64,000 bases of DNA from Lophius americanus (GCA_037951165.1 JBBDHG010000024.1:6601001-6665000), one strand, 5' to 3'; shown: positions 10,753-24,000, counted from the first letter of the stretch. Numbers and translations: made by a program. The notes: generated from the letters alone by a model not told the origin.

Positions 10753-13700
10753 GTAGGTCATACAAAGCCAGACGACTGTAGACGCTGCAAAACAACTGGG
10801 AAGTCTGGATGAAGTCTTCCAGACTTGATGCCCATTTTAAAATTTGAAATGTAAAAGTATTCGTTTGAAGATATAGTATTTCCCTTTTGTATATATATTT
10901 CTTTAGAACAAAATACTTAACGTGATTCTGCAACATTGCAGTGTTAATAAATAATCCATCTACATACACATAAACATTTTTGTAGTGATAAATTACAAAT
11001 CAACTGCATATAGTGAATTTTTAAGCCTGTACAAGAGGAAATCCTGAGAAAATACATTTGAATGTTGATTGAAGCCAACGCTTGCATTTTATTAGGGCTA
11101 TAAGCAGATTGAAAAAAGAAAAGGATAAATCAAAATAAGACAATGAGACACAGTTTAAAATATGTCTGAAATACACATCATTTACACCGTAGAGTCCTGT
11201 TTTTAATAGTTGATATAATATACATGATAATTACTTTCTTAATACTACTTAATATGTGTATAAATGTTTAATGATCTCTGGCGGTATACCTGCAGTATCT
11301 TTATTGACCACCAGATGGCCACAGATTGGGAACCCCGGGTTTAGAACATTCCTTTAATGTAAAAGTAGGGTTTCAAAAAAGCAACACCATAATAAAAATT
11401 AATTCCTTATAGAAATATAATCATTGATCATCTGTTAGTCACAATGATGTCCTTTCCCTCCACATTTCACTGGATATGTAACACTCATAGTAGCTTAGAC
11501 GAGATGGATGAAAAAGCCCCCAGCAGATGGACATCTTGAAATTAAAACAGTACAGAAATGGAAATGTTGGCGTACTAATTTATGCATGTTTTTCAGTAAG
11601 CTACTTTCATATCATTGATATCATTGTATTTTAAGCCTGAAACGAACCGGAAGCTAATGTTACAGTTATTAACCAGCTTCTTCAAGAAACAGGCAGTCAT
11701 GCAAATCGAGTAAACTTTCGGGTTTACACCAGTAATAATAATAATAATAATAATAATAATACATTTAATTTATAATGCACTTTACATTTGGATCAAATCT
11801 CGTATTCCAAAGCGACTTCCCTATACCCAGTGAGAGAGAGCTTCAGGAGCAGCTGAAGGTGTTGCCAATGCTAAGCTAGGCTTAGGCTTCATTGCCTCAT
11901 TTTGCCGACTGACTTGAGAGTTTGAATGAAATCCTTTGTGGTTAATCTGCCAAATACCTTCTATTAATCATACCCCTGAAAATAATGTAGTGAAGAACCT
12001 TCCTCAGATGCTCCCAGAACCCAAAGCAATGCAAACTGGAAGGTTTTCAGCCTGAAACATTTACCCTTTATTAAAATAAATGTGATTCAGAAATAATTCA
12101 GCGACAAGTATAAAAAATTAAGATATATGATTTTCTTTACACAAATCCTTGAATTGCCTTCACTGTGTTTAAGGCAAAATAGGAAAATACAAGAGCATTT
12201 CTCTTGAATAATCTCATTCAAGTGCAGAACTTTACTAATGAAATGTCTCAAGGATAAATGATCTGCAGTGCTTCGCTTCACGATGTCCGGAACAGTAAAC
12301 ACAGCTTCTCTGACGTATGAGTTCATTATATTAGAGAATACTGAACTCATACTGAATATAAATACTTATAATACAATTTCTTAAAGCTTCTCTAATGTCC
12401 TTGCTTTTTATTGTTGCTTAATTGACTGCTCAGACAGTAATACATGTTGCACAGCTCCACACTGATATCCATTGAGATTCAAAACAGAAAATGTATCTAA
12501 AGGCAACTCATCAAACCATTTCATTTTCATCACCGGTTCTGCACTCCTGTGGACGACATGAAATAGCTCATCTGATTTCAACCGGGATAGACAGAACACA
12601 AGGAAATAAAGAGAGGGAGAGGGAGCAAATGAAAACTAACAAAGTCTACACAAAGACATGGGTGACCAGAAACGAAACACAAAAACCAAACATAGAATAA
12701 AAGTGTAAAACAGGCCGCGAAGAAAAAACACAGGTGCAAGTGCAAAACCAACAGAAACATATGGAACAAAGCATTCTAAATAAAAGAAAAAAGGCAACAG
12801 ATCAAAACAATAACAATAGCCTTCTATATAAATTGAATGAACAGAGACATGATGATGAAAATAAACCTTCCAAAAATAAAATCAGAAAGCCTAAACAGAA
12901 TAAACCAAGAAATAACTAAGACATGAAATAACTGAACATAGTTCTGACAGTAATCTATAAATTGGGCATTGGTTGTATTTTAAAGTCATGTTAAGGCTGA
13001 AATATCAGTGACGTCCTGTAACAGCTGTACTTAAGACTTGTGCCAATGACCTGTGTCTTTGGAATATAGCTATGTCAAGGAATGTTACTAAAGACCTGCA
13101 ACAGAGACCTTCTCCTCTGCAAATTACCTGTACCAAAGACCTGCTCCAATGACCTGTACCAAAGACCTGCTCCAATGACCTGCTCCAAAGACCTGCTCCA
13201 ATGACCTGTACCAATGACCTGTACCAATGACCTGTAGCATTGACCTGTACCAAAGACCTGCTCCAATGACCTGTACCAATGACCTGTAGCATTGACCTGT
13301 ACCAAAGATCTGTACCAGTGACCTGTACCATTGACCTGTACCAAAGACCTGCACCCATGACATGCGCCAAAGACCTGTACCAAAGACCTGTACCAAAGAC
13401 CTTTACCAAAGACGTGTAATCCAATCATATTCTGAATGTTTTCTTAATCTTTCCCAACAGTTAAGACATAGGGGACTGCATTAAATTGCACTGACCCTTT
13501 ACTTTTCTCTGCCTCTTCACAGATATTATGCCACAGTTCATCCTCTGAAGAAACGCATCACTGTCCTGGCGTGCACCTACCTTCTGTCTGGGATCTGGCT
13601 GCTGTCCTGTGGTCTGGTGGCTCCGGCTGTGGCTCACACCTACCATGTGGAGTTTAAGAATGAGGGCTTCACCATCTGTGAGGAGTTCTGGATGGGCCAG

Positions 13701-14159
13701 GAGAGGGAACGGTTGGCTTATGCGTACACCACCCTCTTCATCACCTACGTCTTGCCTCTGTCTGCGCTCTGCATCTCCTACCTGTGCATCTCGGTCAAAC
13801 TGCGGAACTGCGTCGTGCCCGGTCATCACACCCAGAGTCAGGCTGAGGCTCAGCGATTGCGCAAACGCAAGACATTCCGTCTTGTGAGCCTGGTGGTGGC
13901 GGCTTTCGGTATCTGCTGGATGCCCATCAGTGTGTTCAATGTGCTGCGTGACATTGACATCGACCTGATTGACAAGCGCTACTTTTTGCTCATTCAGCTG
14001 CTCTGTCACCTGTGCGCAATGAGCTCATCATGCTGTAACCCTTTTCTCTATGCCTGGCTGCATGACCGCTTCAGGGCTGAGCTCCGCAAAATGTTAACAT
14101 GCCGCCGTCGAATCGGCATCTCGGCCAACAACTGTGCCACCGCCAGTGTGGTGTTGTGA
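10292..14159 (+). CDS. prlhr: Prolactin-releasing peptide receptor, class A GPCR
   Basis: Join 10,292-10,752 and 13,523-14,159 gives 365 residues, close to the roughly 370 of vertebrate PRLHR. It is a seven-membrane receptor for RF-amide peptides (PrRP / C-RFa) at the plasma membrane. Seen: N-glycosylation sequons at N24 and N36; TM1 about 55-80 with GNY; TM2 with LAFSD; CVPFTLAYAF and GWVFG typical of PRLHR; TM3 Cys129 pairing with the ECL2 Cys in FTICEEFW; DRYYATVHP after TM3; SVKLRN-VVPG in loop 3; CWMP in TM6; NPFLYAWLHDRF in TM7; C-terminus SVVL, like the PDZ-binding SVVI of the human receptor. The intron splits DR|Y in phase 2. It lies tail-to-tail with rab11fip1, which suggests the paralogue usually called prlhr2; which paralogue is not certain. 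Start chosen as the only in-frame ATG before TM1 with a sensible N-terminus. Confidence 0.93.
11731..11761. repeat. (TAA)n microsatellite
   Basis: Ten trinucleotide units in the prlhr intron. Confidence 0.85.
13015..13412. repeat. 13-bp minisatellite in prlhr intron
   Basis: About 22 head-to-tail units of GACCTG followed by seven variable bases (commonly TACCAAA, TACCAAT, CTCCAAT, TAGCATT) are clear from about 13,126 to 13,408, with decayed units on the left to about 13,015. Because 13 is not a multiple of 3 and the minus-strand unit has no stop, all three minus frames stay open for 90-139 codons. These are repeat artefacts, not genes. Confidence 0.95.
13523..14159 (+). CDS. prlhr: prlhr coding exon 2 (DRY to C-terminus)
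   Basis: 637 bases. Acceptor CTCTTCACAG at 13,522; the first base completes Arg154, followed by Tyr-Tyr-Ala-Thr-Val-His-Pro. Encodes TM4-TM7 and the tail; stop TGA at 14,157-14,159. Confidence 0.94.
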
Positions 14160-14359
14160 TGCTCCTGTGTTTTTGTCTAGTTCTCACTTCTTCGGTCAGA
14201 GGAGTTTACAAATCTCATTCTAATTTCATTCAGCTGATGCAGAAGTAGGACATTTTAGAAAGGATCAGAAATGGGTCTGGAATTTTTTTTTAAATCAGGA
14301 GCCATAATTCAGGCACATTTTACAAAGTGGAGCTAAATGTATCTTCGACATCTATGCAC

Positions 14360-14860
14360 ATTGCAATGATTAGTAGGGTGTCCTTTCTTTTGGTCTTTAT
14401 TAAAGGATTAGCATCCCTTAAAAAAAATGAATGTGATGGGCAGAAAAAAAAAAATCTTAATGGTATACCCATGATCTTTGATTAAGATTTTTTGAAAATC
14501 TAACCTTTTATTCAAGTAACTACATAAAAAAAAAATCCATTACATTCTTAACAAAAAAATCCATATTCTTTTCTAAAACGTGAGACATTATTACTGCCTC
14601 CCTTAGCAAATCCTGTGTTTAAAAGTTAACAGAAGCATATTTCTAGTCCTATTTTTCATTTTTAGGTTAGTCGTGGTGAACCATGACTTCTTCTATTACT
14701 GGGGTATAAATATGAGTTGACACAGGCTTAATTCTCTTTAACATTTTACAATGGGAAAGATCAGAGAACACAGCAAGAAAAATTGAAGAGCTGCACAAAA
14801 ACAATTTCTCAACAATTCAAAATGTCTTTTTCAAACCTTGAAAAAAAAAAAATTTGATTC
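14360..14860 (+). mobile_element. Second Tc1/mariner-like fragment (5' end)
   Basis: The stretch around 14,665-14,790 (TTAGTCGTGGTGAACCATGA, then ACTGGGGTATAAATATGAG, ACACAGGC, and an ATG-GGA-AAG start) is the leader and start codon of a common fish Tc1-like family. The transposase start reads MGKIREHSKK, then shifts frame into ELHKNNFS. Only the 5' part is left. It lies within about 200 bases of the prlhr stop, so the receptor's 3' UTR may run into it. Not the same family as the copy upstream of prlhr. Confidence 0.6.
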
Positions 14861-17808
14861 CAGATCCTTTAGTGGTAGTCTAAAAAGTGAAACTGAAGCT
14901 GCGTTTTTTGATTATAGCCTAACAAAGCATAAATGAACTGATGAATTGTTCCTATGCACAGAAGCGAAAACGTATGTCCATATCCGAGAAGAGTAAAGGC
15001 TGTTGTCCAAGCTCTTCACACTGGGGCAGTGAACGGATAAACTACACATGACGTTTTGAAACAAGAGGTTTCAGTGCACAGTGGCGATTCCACGTGACAG
15101 CAAGTAGAGGATCTTTCAAACATGAACACCAGCTCATGTGGAGAGCTGTAAATAAAGCATGAGGCTTCTCTGGAGGACTGTGAACTCGGTTCGTCTCCAT
15201 ACAGGTGCTTCACGCTGAATTCAAGTTGATTCATTACTTTTTACCTCTTTGCCGGGCTCATCCCTCACTGGACTTATAATATCCCACAGAGATACTAATC
15301 TCATAACATCCATGCTGCATTGACGTTTCCAGCGCCCCTCAGCCTTCGGCACTGGATCTGCCCCCGACAGGTATGACTTCTCAGTCTGAAGATAATCCAG
15401 CTTTCGCTCAAGACAAAAGCCTCCTCTCCTGGCCCATTATGCTCTCCATAATTCAATGCCCTCAGAAATGTTTTCTGTTCTCTACCAGTATGTTTAAAGG
15501 GAGCAAAGCAATTAAGTATAACAATGAGTAGTTTGACAATAAAACAATCAAAACTAATGCAGCCCATTAAGCCCACTCACTCCACTCTGATGAAACCTGG
15601 TGCTGACATAATGCCCAGATTGCAAATTAATCAACAGCTTAGCTGAAGATCTGGATGACGCATGTGCCAGCATTTAAAGAAACTGAATAGGCTGTTAGTT
15701 CATTTGTAAAAGTTACTTATCTATTTTCAAAATGTCTCCTTCGCATAAAGACAGCTTACTGGCAAAAGCTTGATCTTAATTTCTGTTGGGAAAATGAAAA
15801 ACCATTTTCCTTTGTCAAGATGAAATTACTGATAAAAGGCAATCACAGTTCTACAACAATTAGCAATAAAGCTAAACCTATCTGCCTCAAACTGTCTAAA
15901 TTTTGTGAGCTTGGATGTTGTGTCCTCTTTTTGTGCGTTCGCTGCAGACTGTTAACATCCAGCAGGACCTGCAGGTCTCGGGACGCTGTGACCATCACAT
16001 CACAATAACTCTGACTGTCAGAACAAAAGTAATTTCTATTTAAGGTGTAAACGTTTATATTGGTGTCACAAATACATACTTTAAATTCAAAAATAAATCT
16101 AATTGGGACTATTTGTCAACCATAGATTGTGCAAAAGGCTCTTTATGACAGCAGGTTGGTGTCATGGGGTGATTGGACTCAAACTGTTTTCCTTCATTCA
16201 ATCTGCTCATAGGATCAATTCAGGATTCATTCTTGATTTGTTGATTATAACAAAAAATATAGAATACTACCAATCACACACAACATTTTGCAAAGCTATT
16301 TCTACTACGCATATATAGTGAGTATCAGTCCTGTGAGATGGAGCACATTTGTTTAATGCAAAACTGACATTATTCAAGCATTTATAAATGATAACATTGC
16401 TGGTACTTCTTATATGTACATATTTATCTTTAAAATGTGTAGAAAAATGATTGTAAATAAGTGCAAATACAAGGAATCGGATTAAAGAAATAGTGTCTTT
16501 ATTTCAAATAAAACCATCATGTGCCAATCATCACTTCTTTCATGGCGTTTTACATTGAGTGGGGAAGTGTCGTGGTTCGGACAGACAAACACTCATCAGG
16601 CGGCACATTCCTCAAGCTTTCACTTCAGAACAGATGATGAAGGGAGCCGACATCCAGCAAAACAGATAGAAAAGGCATGAAGGAACATTGAAGGCACAGA
16701 TTATAATTAATATTGCTATCATTTCTACCAAGACATAAAATATTATACACATATAAAAGGCATAAATGCAGGTTTTGTTCATTAGTGTAGTTCAAATACA
16801 AAGATAAGGCTGGTTAGTCTGTTCCTGTGATGATTCATTTGGATTATCTCTTAAGATTCATTTCATAAATACAAATAAAGTTTGATTGTGTACCGTTGTG
16901 TGCAATTCAGGCGGTATGCACCACCAAATATAATAAAATAATCCATAACTTTCGTGTAATACGAACTTTATACATTTCATGAACGCTGCTTGTTATTATT
17001 TATTTATTGCTGGTTTTTTCTCAAGATGACTTCTTTGAAGCAAATGTAGGCACAATATCTTTAAGGACTGGATGACCAGCTGGAAGACGACATAGCTGAG
17101 TAAAACCAACAAAATCTTGTTAATTGTCTTGTTAAAAAAATACAAGCCATAACAATTAACAAAAAAAATATTAAAAATTACACTTGAGGGGAGAAAATGA
17201 AAATAAATCGGCAATTATTAAACAATATTAATCTCCCCTACGCTAGTTATTCATAATTATGACCTGCAGAAATATAATGAATTAAAAAGTTAATTGCAAA
17301 TATATTTAGGAAGATAACATTCTTATCTCCTCATGAAGCTGGTGCAGCACTTTGTAAAGGTTGTGTATTATTTAGTCTTTCATCACTCTTCAAACAGCAA
17401 TATGTTACACAATACCCAGTGTAAAGAGCATAAAAGGCTGGATATCGTTCTTAGTTTACTTTAGGATATTATTGTTTTTAAATCAAATAACTTTAATCAA
17501 TAATCACTTATAAATGAAGATATTTAATATATTTTAATTAAACACATTTTTCAAAGTAAATCCCAGTACCTTAGTGTCAAAACGAACACATTCATTTACC
17601 CATTAAATATTCATTTTTATACTATTCATTTAATAGCAAATGTCAAAAACTGACACATATTCCAGCAATCAAACATGACTCTGGAACTAAAAAGTGCATA
17701 TGCTCTTAGTCCTTCATAGATTGCGTCTCAGTACAGAAAGTACGGAGAGATCTGTACAAACTCACAAACAGAACCTGCCTGGCTTCCTGAATGGGCCCTT
17801 ACTTCAGC
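14861..17808. other. Intergenic DNA between convergent prlhr and rab11fip1
   Basis: Contains the unknown ends of both 3' UTRs. A plus-strand AATAAA lies at 15,151-15,156. On the minus strand two overlapping AATAAA hexamers lie at about 16,999-17,008. No further coding exon is seen. Confidence 0.5.
16999..17008 (-). other. Candidate poly(A) signal for rab11fip1
   Basis: Two overlapping AATAAA hexamers on the minus strand about 800 bases after the rab11fip1 stop. Use is inferred only. Confidence 0.3.
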
Positions 17809-18012
17809 TCACATTGGCTTTAAAGAGTCGAGAGAGTTCAGGATTGACGGTTTCTCTTCTATGACACGGACCAGCAGGTTGTCGATGTACTCCTCCAGCT
17901 CAATAATCTTGGTATCCTTCCTGGAGAGGTCGGTTTGCTGCTTCACCACCAGTGTGATAAGTTCTTCTTGTGTCAGCTGAGTGTAAGGTCCACCTTCCAC
18001 ATTTCCTGCCAC
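17809..18012 (-). CDS. rab11fip1: rab11fip1 exon 6: Rab11-binding domain
   Basis: 204 bases including the stop. Acceptor CAACTATCAG at 18,013. Encodes 67 residues: QLTQEELITLVVKQQTDLS, a helix with LEEYIDNLLVRV, and a short tail LDSLKPM. The YID core is the Rab11 contact in class I FIPs, formed as a parallel dimer of helices. Confidence 0.95.
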   Translation of the reverse strand: MAGNVEGGPYTQLTQEELITLVVKQQTDLSRKDTKIIELEEYIDNLLVRVIEEKPSILNSLDSLKPM

Positions 18013-21000
18013 CTGATAGTTGTGAAGAGAACAAACAAACATTAACGTTCAGGATCAATATTAAACACTTTCAGAATTGACCATTACTAAAATCATGATC
18101 TCATAATAAAAGATTTCATGGAGCAAATAAGATAAGCTCTTTATTTTTGTTGTTATATAGTGTACAACAATATAATGACAAAGGCGTAAGAAAAATAAGA
18201 GTCAAAGGCATAATGTAGTTTAAATTACACGCTATCCTCAAATGATACTCCAGGAAAATCCAATTAACTTCTACTTTGCTGTTAAGGGTTACCTAAACAA
18301 ATCTGTTTGGATCCCACTATGTTAGTTACATCAAGATGATGATAATACCTGAATCGTCCTTGGAGTGCTCTGTCGGATCTTGGTATCTCTCACAGGAGGT
18401 TGGCCGATGGGTTGCTGGATCTCAACCGTGTGCATGGGCTTCACAGGATGAGGCCTGTGAACAGAGTGAAGTCATCCTTATAAGGCCCGCAGAAAGTTAA
18501 CAGCGTGCATGTGAAATGGAATGCACAGAAAGTTCAAGAAAAATACATTTTTAAGCAGGAAAAAAGATTTATTTTTGCCAATTTCTGCCAATGTGATGAC
18601 AACAACCTTATGAGTCATTGTAATGAGAAACCTTTATCAACTGACTTCGTGTCTCACAATAATAAGACTGTTCCTCAATATAATGACTTTGAATCCCAAA
18701 TGAATGAAAATTAGAAATGAGGACTTAGTGACTTGAAATGACGAGTAAGTATCACACAATAATGAGACACTGTCAAAATAAAGAGTTAGTATTCCAAAGC
18801 GAGTGGTGTAATCGGCTGTTTTGGATCTACGAGGACCAGCCGCCGCAGGTTTGGACAACTCGAATACTGCAAGATACATTTTAACTGCTGCTTTTACTTT
18901 TAAGGCTTGGTTCTTTGACCTTGCTGCAGAGCTCCAATAAAAAGATACGAATCAGTGAGTTCATGTGTCAGCCAATCAAGTCTACTTTCGGAGTGGAATA
19001 ACTGGAAAAGTCCCCTGCATCATTCAAGTCGCAGGTATGTGAAACAGAAGGACGCTGGACAAAACGGTGACGCTATCTAGGCAATGTGCCATGACAAAGC
19101 CATTCCACAATAGCCAGACATTTGAGAGACCAAAACTAAATTCTCACCATGAAATCAAAGCAGCACAAAACCTGTAGGAATGTTTGTTTGTGCTAGAGCA
19201 CGAAATCCCCTCATGCAGCAGCTCCTCTGTTACCAAGTGGACCTCCAGCGCTACGGCAAGGAACATGACTTTCTGATTACCATTTGTGTATTGAGTATTT
19301 ATCTAAAAAAATTTTTTAACAGTGATCATCATGAGCATGGGCAAAAAAACCTTTAGGTCATGTGCTTGATTAGTTTGTGTGTATTCTCATTCTTTCAGGT
19401 CATTGTAATCCATGGAGGCTGAATCCGAAACCAATGGACTTATTTTTTATGTTGGAGACATTTTTATCTCACATCCAAGAAACTTCTTCAGTTATTTAAT
19501 CTCAAATGAGATCTTTGATACGTAGAGAGTCGTCGGGTCACACGTCATGACCAGCATTAGTGAAGCTTGATCAGCCGGATTCTTGTAACCTTACAACTCT
19601 CCATGTACCAAACACCTCATTTAAGATTAAATGCCCGATTCCCCACCAGTCAGTGAATCTGAGGAAACCTCTTGGACTACAGCTTTGGACAAGATGTCCA
19701 GTTGTTTCAGATTTAATCCATCGATCCATTTCAAACCATCAGTTGTGTTATCCAGTACCATCTACTAAGCCTAACCCAAACTAATGGCTTAGTGTCTCAA
19801 AGTAATTATTATGTCGAAATGATGAGAGACGTCCTCAAAACAGTGACGTCAGTTTCTTCAATCAAAAAATAGGCCTACGCTGTCGTACTGGACAGCAATA
19901 GTATGTCCCGGAAAAGCCCCCAGTCCCCTGCGTCGTATAATCCATTCTCCTGAGCTTGAACTCCTTAAATTAAACGTGACTCATTAATAACCTCAAACAG
20001 TCCATATCGATTATTTCTATTTAGTCAGGCAATATGCTCCGAGAATAAGATCGCATAGTAACTCAATAATGAAGATAGATACAACAATATTGTTCTGAGC
20101 TCACTAATAAAACAAAACAGGTACAAGGTAAATTTAGACACAATTGGACTTATGGTTGGAAAGTTATGGATCAGAAACTGTGCCACAAAGAAAAGCTCCC
20201 CAAGGGGGTAAAATCTGATGTATACAAGATCGATCTGGAGTTAATTTATTTGCACTAAATTTTGACAAAATCAGGCAAATGATTGAAAAATGTAGGCCCG
20301 TAAGATTTTGGAGATATTGATCCCCTTCGTGGGGTAAATATGAGACTGACCTTTCACAGAGGCAATCCAGTTCATCCTATTATTGATTATTGTGTTGACA
20401 CAAATGATCTGTGGTCGACACAGACGCAGTAATGACAGTTTAATAATATCCCAGACTTTACGGGGGTATATATGGGTATGCATTTCCATATCTCCATAAA
20501 TTTAACATTCATTTGAGAAAAAAAATTCAAAACAATTCTCATTATTTTGAGATATTAATTCTTCTTTTTCTTTTTTTTTATCAATTCAGTTTCTGAATTA
20601 CACACATTTGGTAGAAATGGGCTTCGACAGAGATGTTCCAAATAAGGTGAGTTCAAAAGGAGGACATTTTTCAAAGCAAATCACAAGCTTCCAAAACCGT
20701 AACACCCATGGTTAATCCCATCACCTTATCTGCCTCCATACAACAACATGATGATGCATATATGCAAAGTCTTGAGCAGCTTGTTCTATCTCACCTGCGT
20801 GGAGGTAAGGCTAGACCGCCTCCACTGCTATTCTGAGCACTGACATGCTGAACCTCAGAGGGGGAGACCCATGCCCTCAAAGGCGTCTTTCCACCTGACA
20901 AATTTCCTGCTTGAAACTCCGGTTCCTCCATAACTACCTCAAGGGGCTCACGGGGGCTAAAGGAAGTGATTACATTGAATGATTCTGATACAAATGGATC

Positions 21001-24000
21001 CTCTCTGCCATACGAATGGGTAGAGATTTTCACATCAGGCTGAGGCCTTGGTATGCTGAACTCATTGGAGACATCTCTTGCAGAGAAGCCGTTGTTAGCT
21101 GTTGTTTTGGATGTTTCTTCTTTGTATGTGGGTTCTTGTTGATACTTCAGAGTCTTAAAATCTTGTTGGGTTGCATCTGGAAGGATCGGGTTTTGTCTCT
21201 CAGAATTCCTTGTGACAACAGCGGGACTACCTTTTTTTAAATCGATGTCTTCCCCCCTGTATTCACTGTGTGTGTTTGCGTCGTCCCCATTAAAGCTAGC
21301 AAACGGATCTGTACGATTATCTCGAAGAAAAATGTTATCGAGATCCTCTGCCGTCATTCCCCGATTTTCAAACTTCTGTTCTTTTTCAACACTGCCTGTA
21401 GAAAAGTCATCTACTTGTTGGTTCATCTTCACTTGTGCCCACGGGTCATTGGGAAGAAGATCCATGCTGGGGAATGGGTCAAACGCCGCAAAATTCTCCT
21501 GAATCCGTTGGCCATTATTCACCATGCTACTTTCACTTGGGGTAGATAATGTCTGGAGGTTACTGTTCATATATTTATCAGGGACTACAATTGGCACAGC
21601 AGAATCTACCTCCTCGACTGGCTCATTAGCTCTTTCCCTGGGTTTGGCTTTGGTTTCCTCCTGGTTCACAGCGATATGTACTTTTCTTTGATCGTCTTGC
21701 ATTGTAGTATGCCAGTCCGTTTGACTGACTGGTGTTGGTGCTGGTGGTGGGGGCAGCAACTTCTTTTCTCCATGTCTTGATCTCAGTGAGGGGGTTTCTC
21801 TGCTTGGTAAATCAGTGTTCACAGGCCCCGGGACCGCAGATGGAGTAGTCCTAACGGGAGACGGGTGGGCAATATTCTGACTTTTTCTTTGAAGGGTTTC
21901 TGCTGGTCGAGGGTATGGAGATGCAGCTGCTTTAGCGGGAAGGGGGGGCGGAACTTTTTTGGATGCCACGGGCGGGGTCTCCTGATTGTTTGGTTGATAA
22001 ATCCTCATAGCAGGACTCTCTTGAGGGACTGAAGGCCTGGGACTGAGTCTTTGCCCCACTGGTCCGTCCACACTCATCTCTTGACCCACTAATTCAGGCG
22101 GACTGTCTCTGTGTCTCTGATTGACTTCAGCAATTATGTGGTCCCATCGAGTAATTCCCTGCACCCCATGTCTCTTCTGAGGAAATAAGGTGTCATAATC
22201 AGGAAGTGGTATAGACATTTGTTTGCCTTGATGCGAACCATCTCCTTCTGAGTATGTAGGGCTATTAATCTCTCTCACAGCAATATTATTCCCTGCTAAC
22301 TGAGTCCCATGGACCGGATGTGAAGGTGGCAAGGGGGCTCTTTTTTTCTTATCTGCCATCGCAGGTAAGGATCCCACGGACAAATCCTCTTCAATGTGAC
22401 CAGGGAAACCAGAATGGTTTTGACTTATGTTTGCCGGAGCCAGGGATGAGTGCAGGATAGAGAATGTATCAGGGGACTCAGATGGGACGCTAGAGAGGGT
22501 GGTCTCTGAGGTGGCTGGGGAAGGACACAGCTGACTGGGGGTTTGGCAGTCAGTGGTTTCAGACTCCAGAGATTGAGTAAATCTGCCAACAAGTGAAAAC
22601 AGTGTGACCATTTCATTACCTTAAGTCATTTCGAACCAATGTAAAACCCATCACCAATATAAAAATATTTTTCACAGCTTCCTATTATTCAGGCACTTCA
22701 GTATTTTCTTAACATTATAATCTTCCGTAAAGCTTCAATGGGCCGAGCCTACATTTTATATATATAGTTAATATATATATTAACTATGTGTAGATAAAAT
22801 GGTCCACATTTGATGTTAATGAAAAACCATCAGACAGACAAGTCCTACTGGTTCTGTTTTAGCTATAAATAGCTCACTTTCAGTAATATTCTCTGTCTAG
22901 ACTACAAGGGTAATATTACTTCTTTAAAATTACCCATTTAGATTTTAGGATAAACACAACGACACCAACTTCAGCATTATACTAAAACTAACACCAACAA
23001 CTATAATTGCCTAAGCTACTAATCTCTGTCATCTAGAAAACATTCTTGAAAGAAGTAGTGCCTGTAACATCACTGACAATAGCAAGTACAAAGTCCCTTA
23101 CCATAGTGATTCAAATATATAAAAATCCAGTCCAATCCAGTCAATGAACAACTACAAGAAGCCGAAAAAACACCATACGTTTACACAAGACAGACATCGA
23201 AGTTAAGACTGTGGCTCCGTCACTCCTTTTGAGCGTCGACCCATCTACTACCTGTTCTACAACATCCACATATCACAAGCCACTCCCAGATTTCCATCTG
23301 TGAAGAAACAGGTCAGACACGTCCATCCGCCTCTGGCTGGACTGTGACGTCATGGTAATCGAAGACATTCACAAGGTTAAGTCAACATGAAGAGAAACGG
23401 GACAGAAAGTTGTGAAATTCCCAGGTGTCAATGTTGACAGTAAAGGTGTAGGACAAAGCTGTGTAATCAAACAACTGTTGGTTCTCTGTAAGAACACGTG
23501 GCTCTCCCTGGTATGTGGATAAAAAAAGGACGCTTCCTTTCCACTTTGGAATGAAGAATGTTTCAGGGGGGAAATAAAATGCACATCAAAAAAATGGTAG
23601 CAGTATGCAAACTTTTACTTGTAAGGCCAGTTAAGCAAGTCTGTGGATAGTGGGGCTGTAAGTAACTGCTGGGAACCTTTTAACACGAATTACACGAAAC
23701 AAACATTATTTTGAACAAGTCGTGTAGACTATATAATAAAACCTAATGAGAGGAAGGCCTACCTTGGTTTGACTGCAGAAACTTTTGTAGCGCGGTTGAG
23801 GAAGAATACAGCAGAGGGAGTTTGAGGATTGTGGGTAGACTTCTGATGACCATCTGGGTTAACGGGACGATCGGAGGTGAGGGGGATGTCCTCAAACGGG
23901 TTGGTGGGGTCGATGAAAACTGGTTGGTTGGGATCTCTTTGGTCGGCGCGAGGGGGTTTCATGGGCAGTTCTTCTTTTGCATGTTGTTGAACCTCCTCTT

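Noticed and set aside
13005..13428. Three overlapping minus-strand ORFs (90-139 codons) rich in Val-Gly-Thr-Gly
   Set aside because: They are readings of the 13-bp minisatellite in all three frames; no splice or start context.
13461..14009. 182-codon minus-strand ORF
   Set aside because: Antisense shadow of prlhr exon 2.
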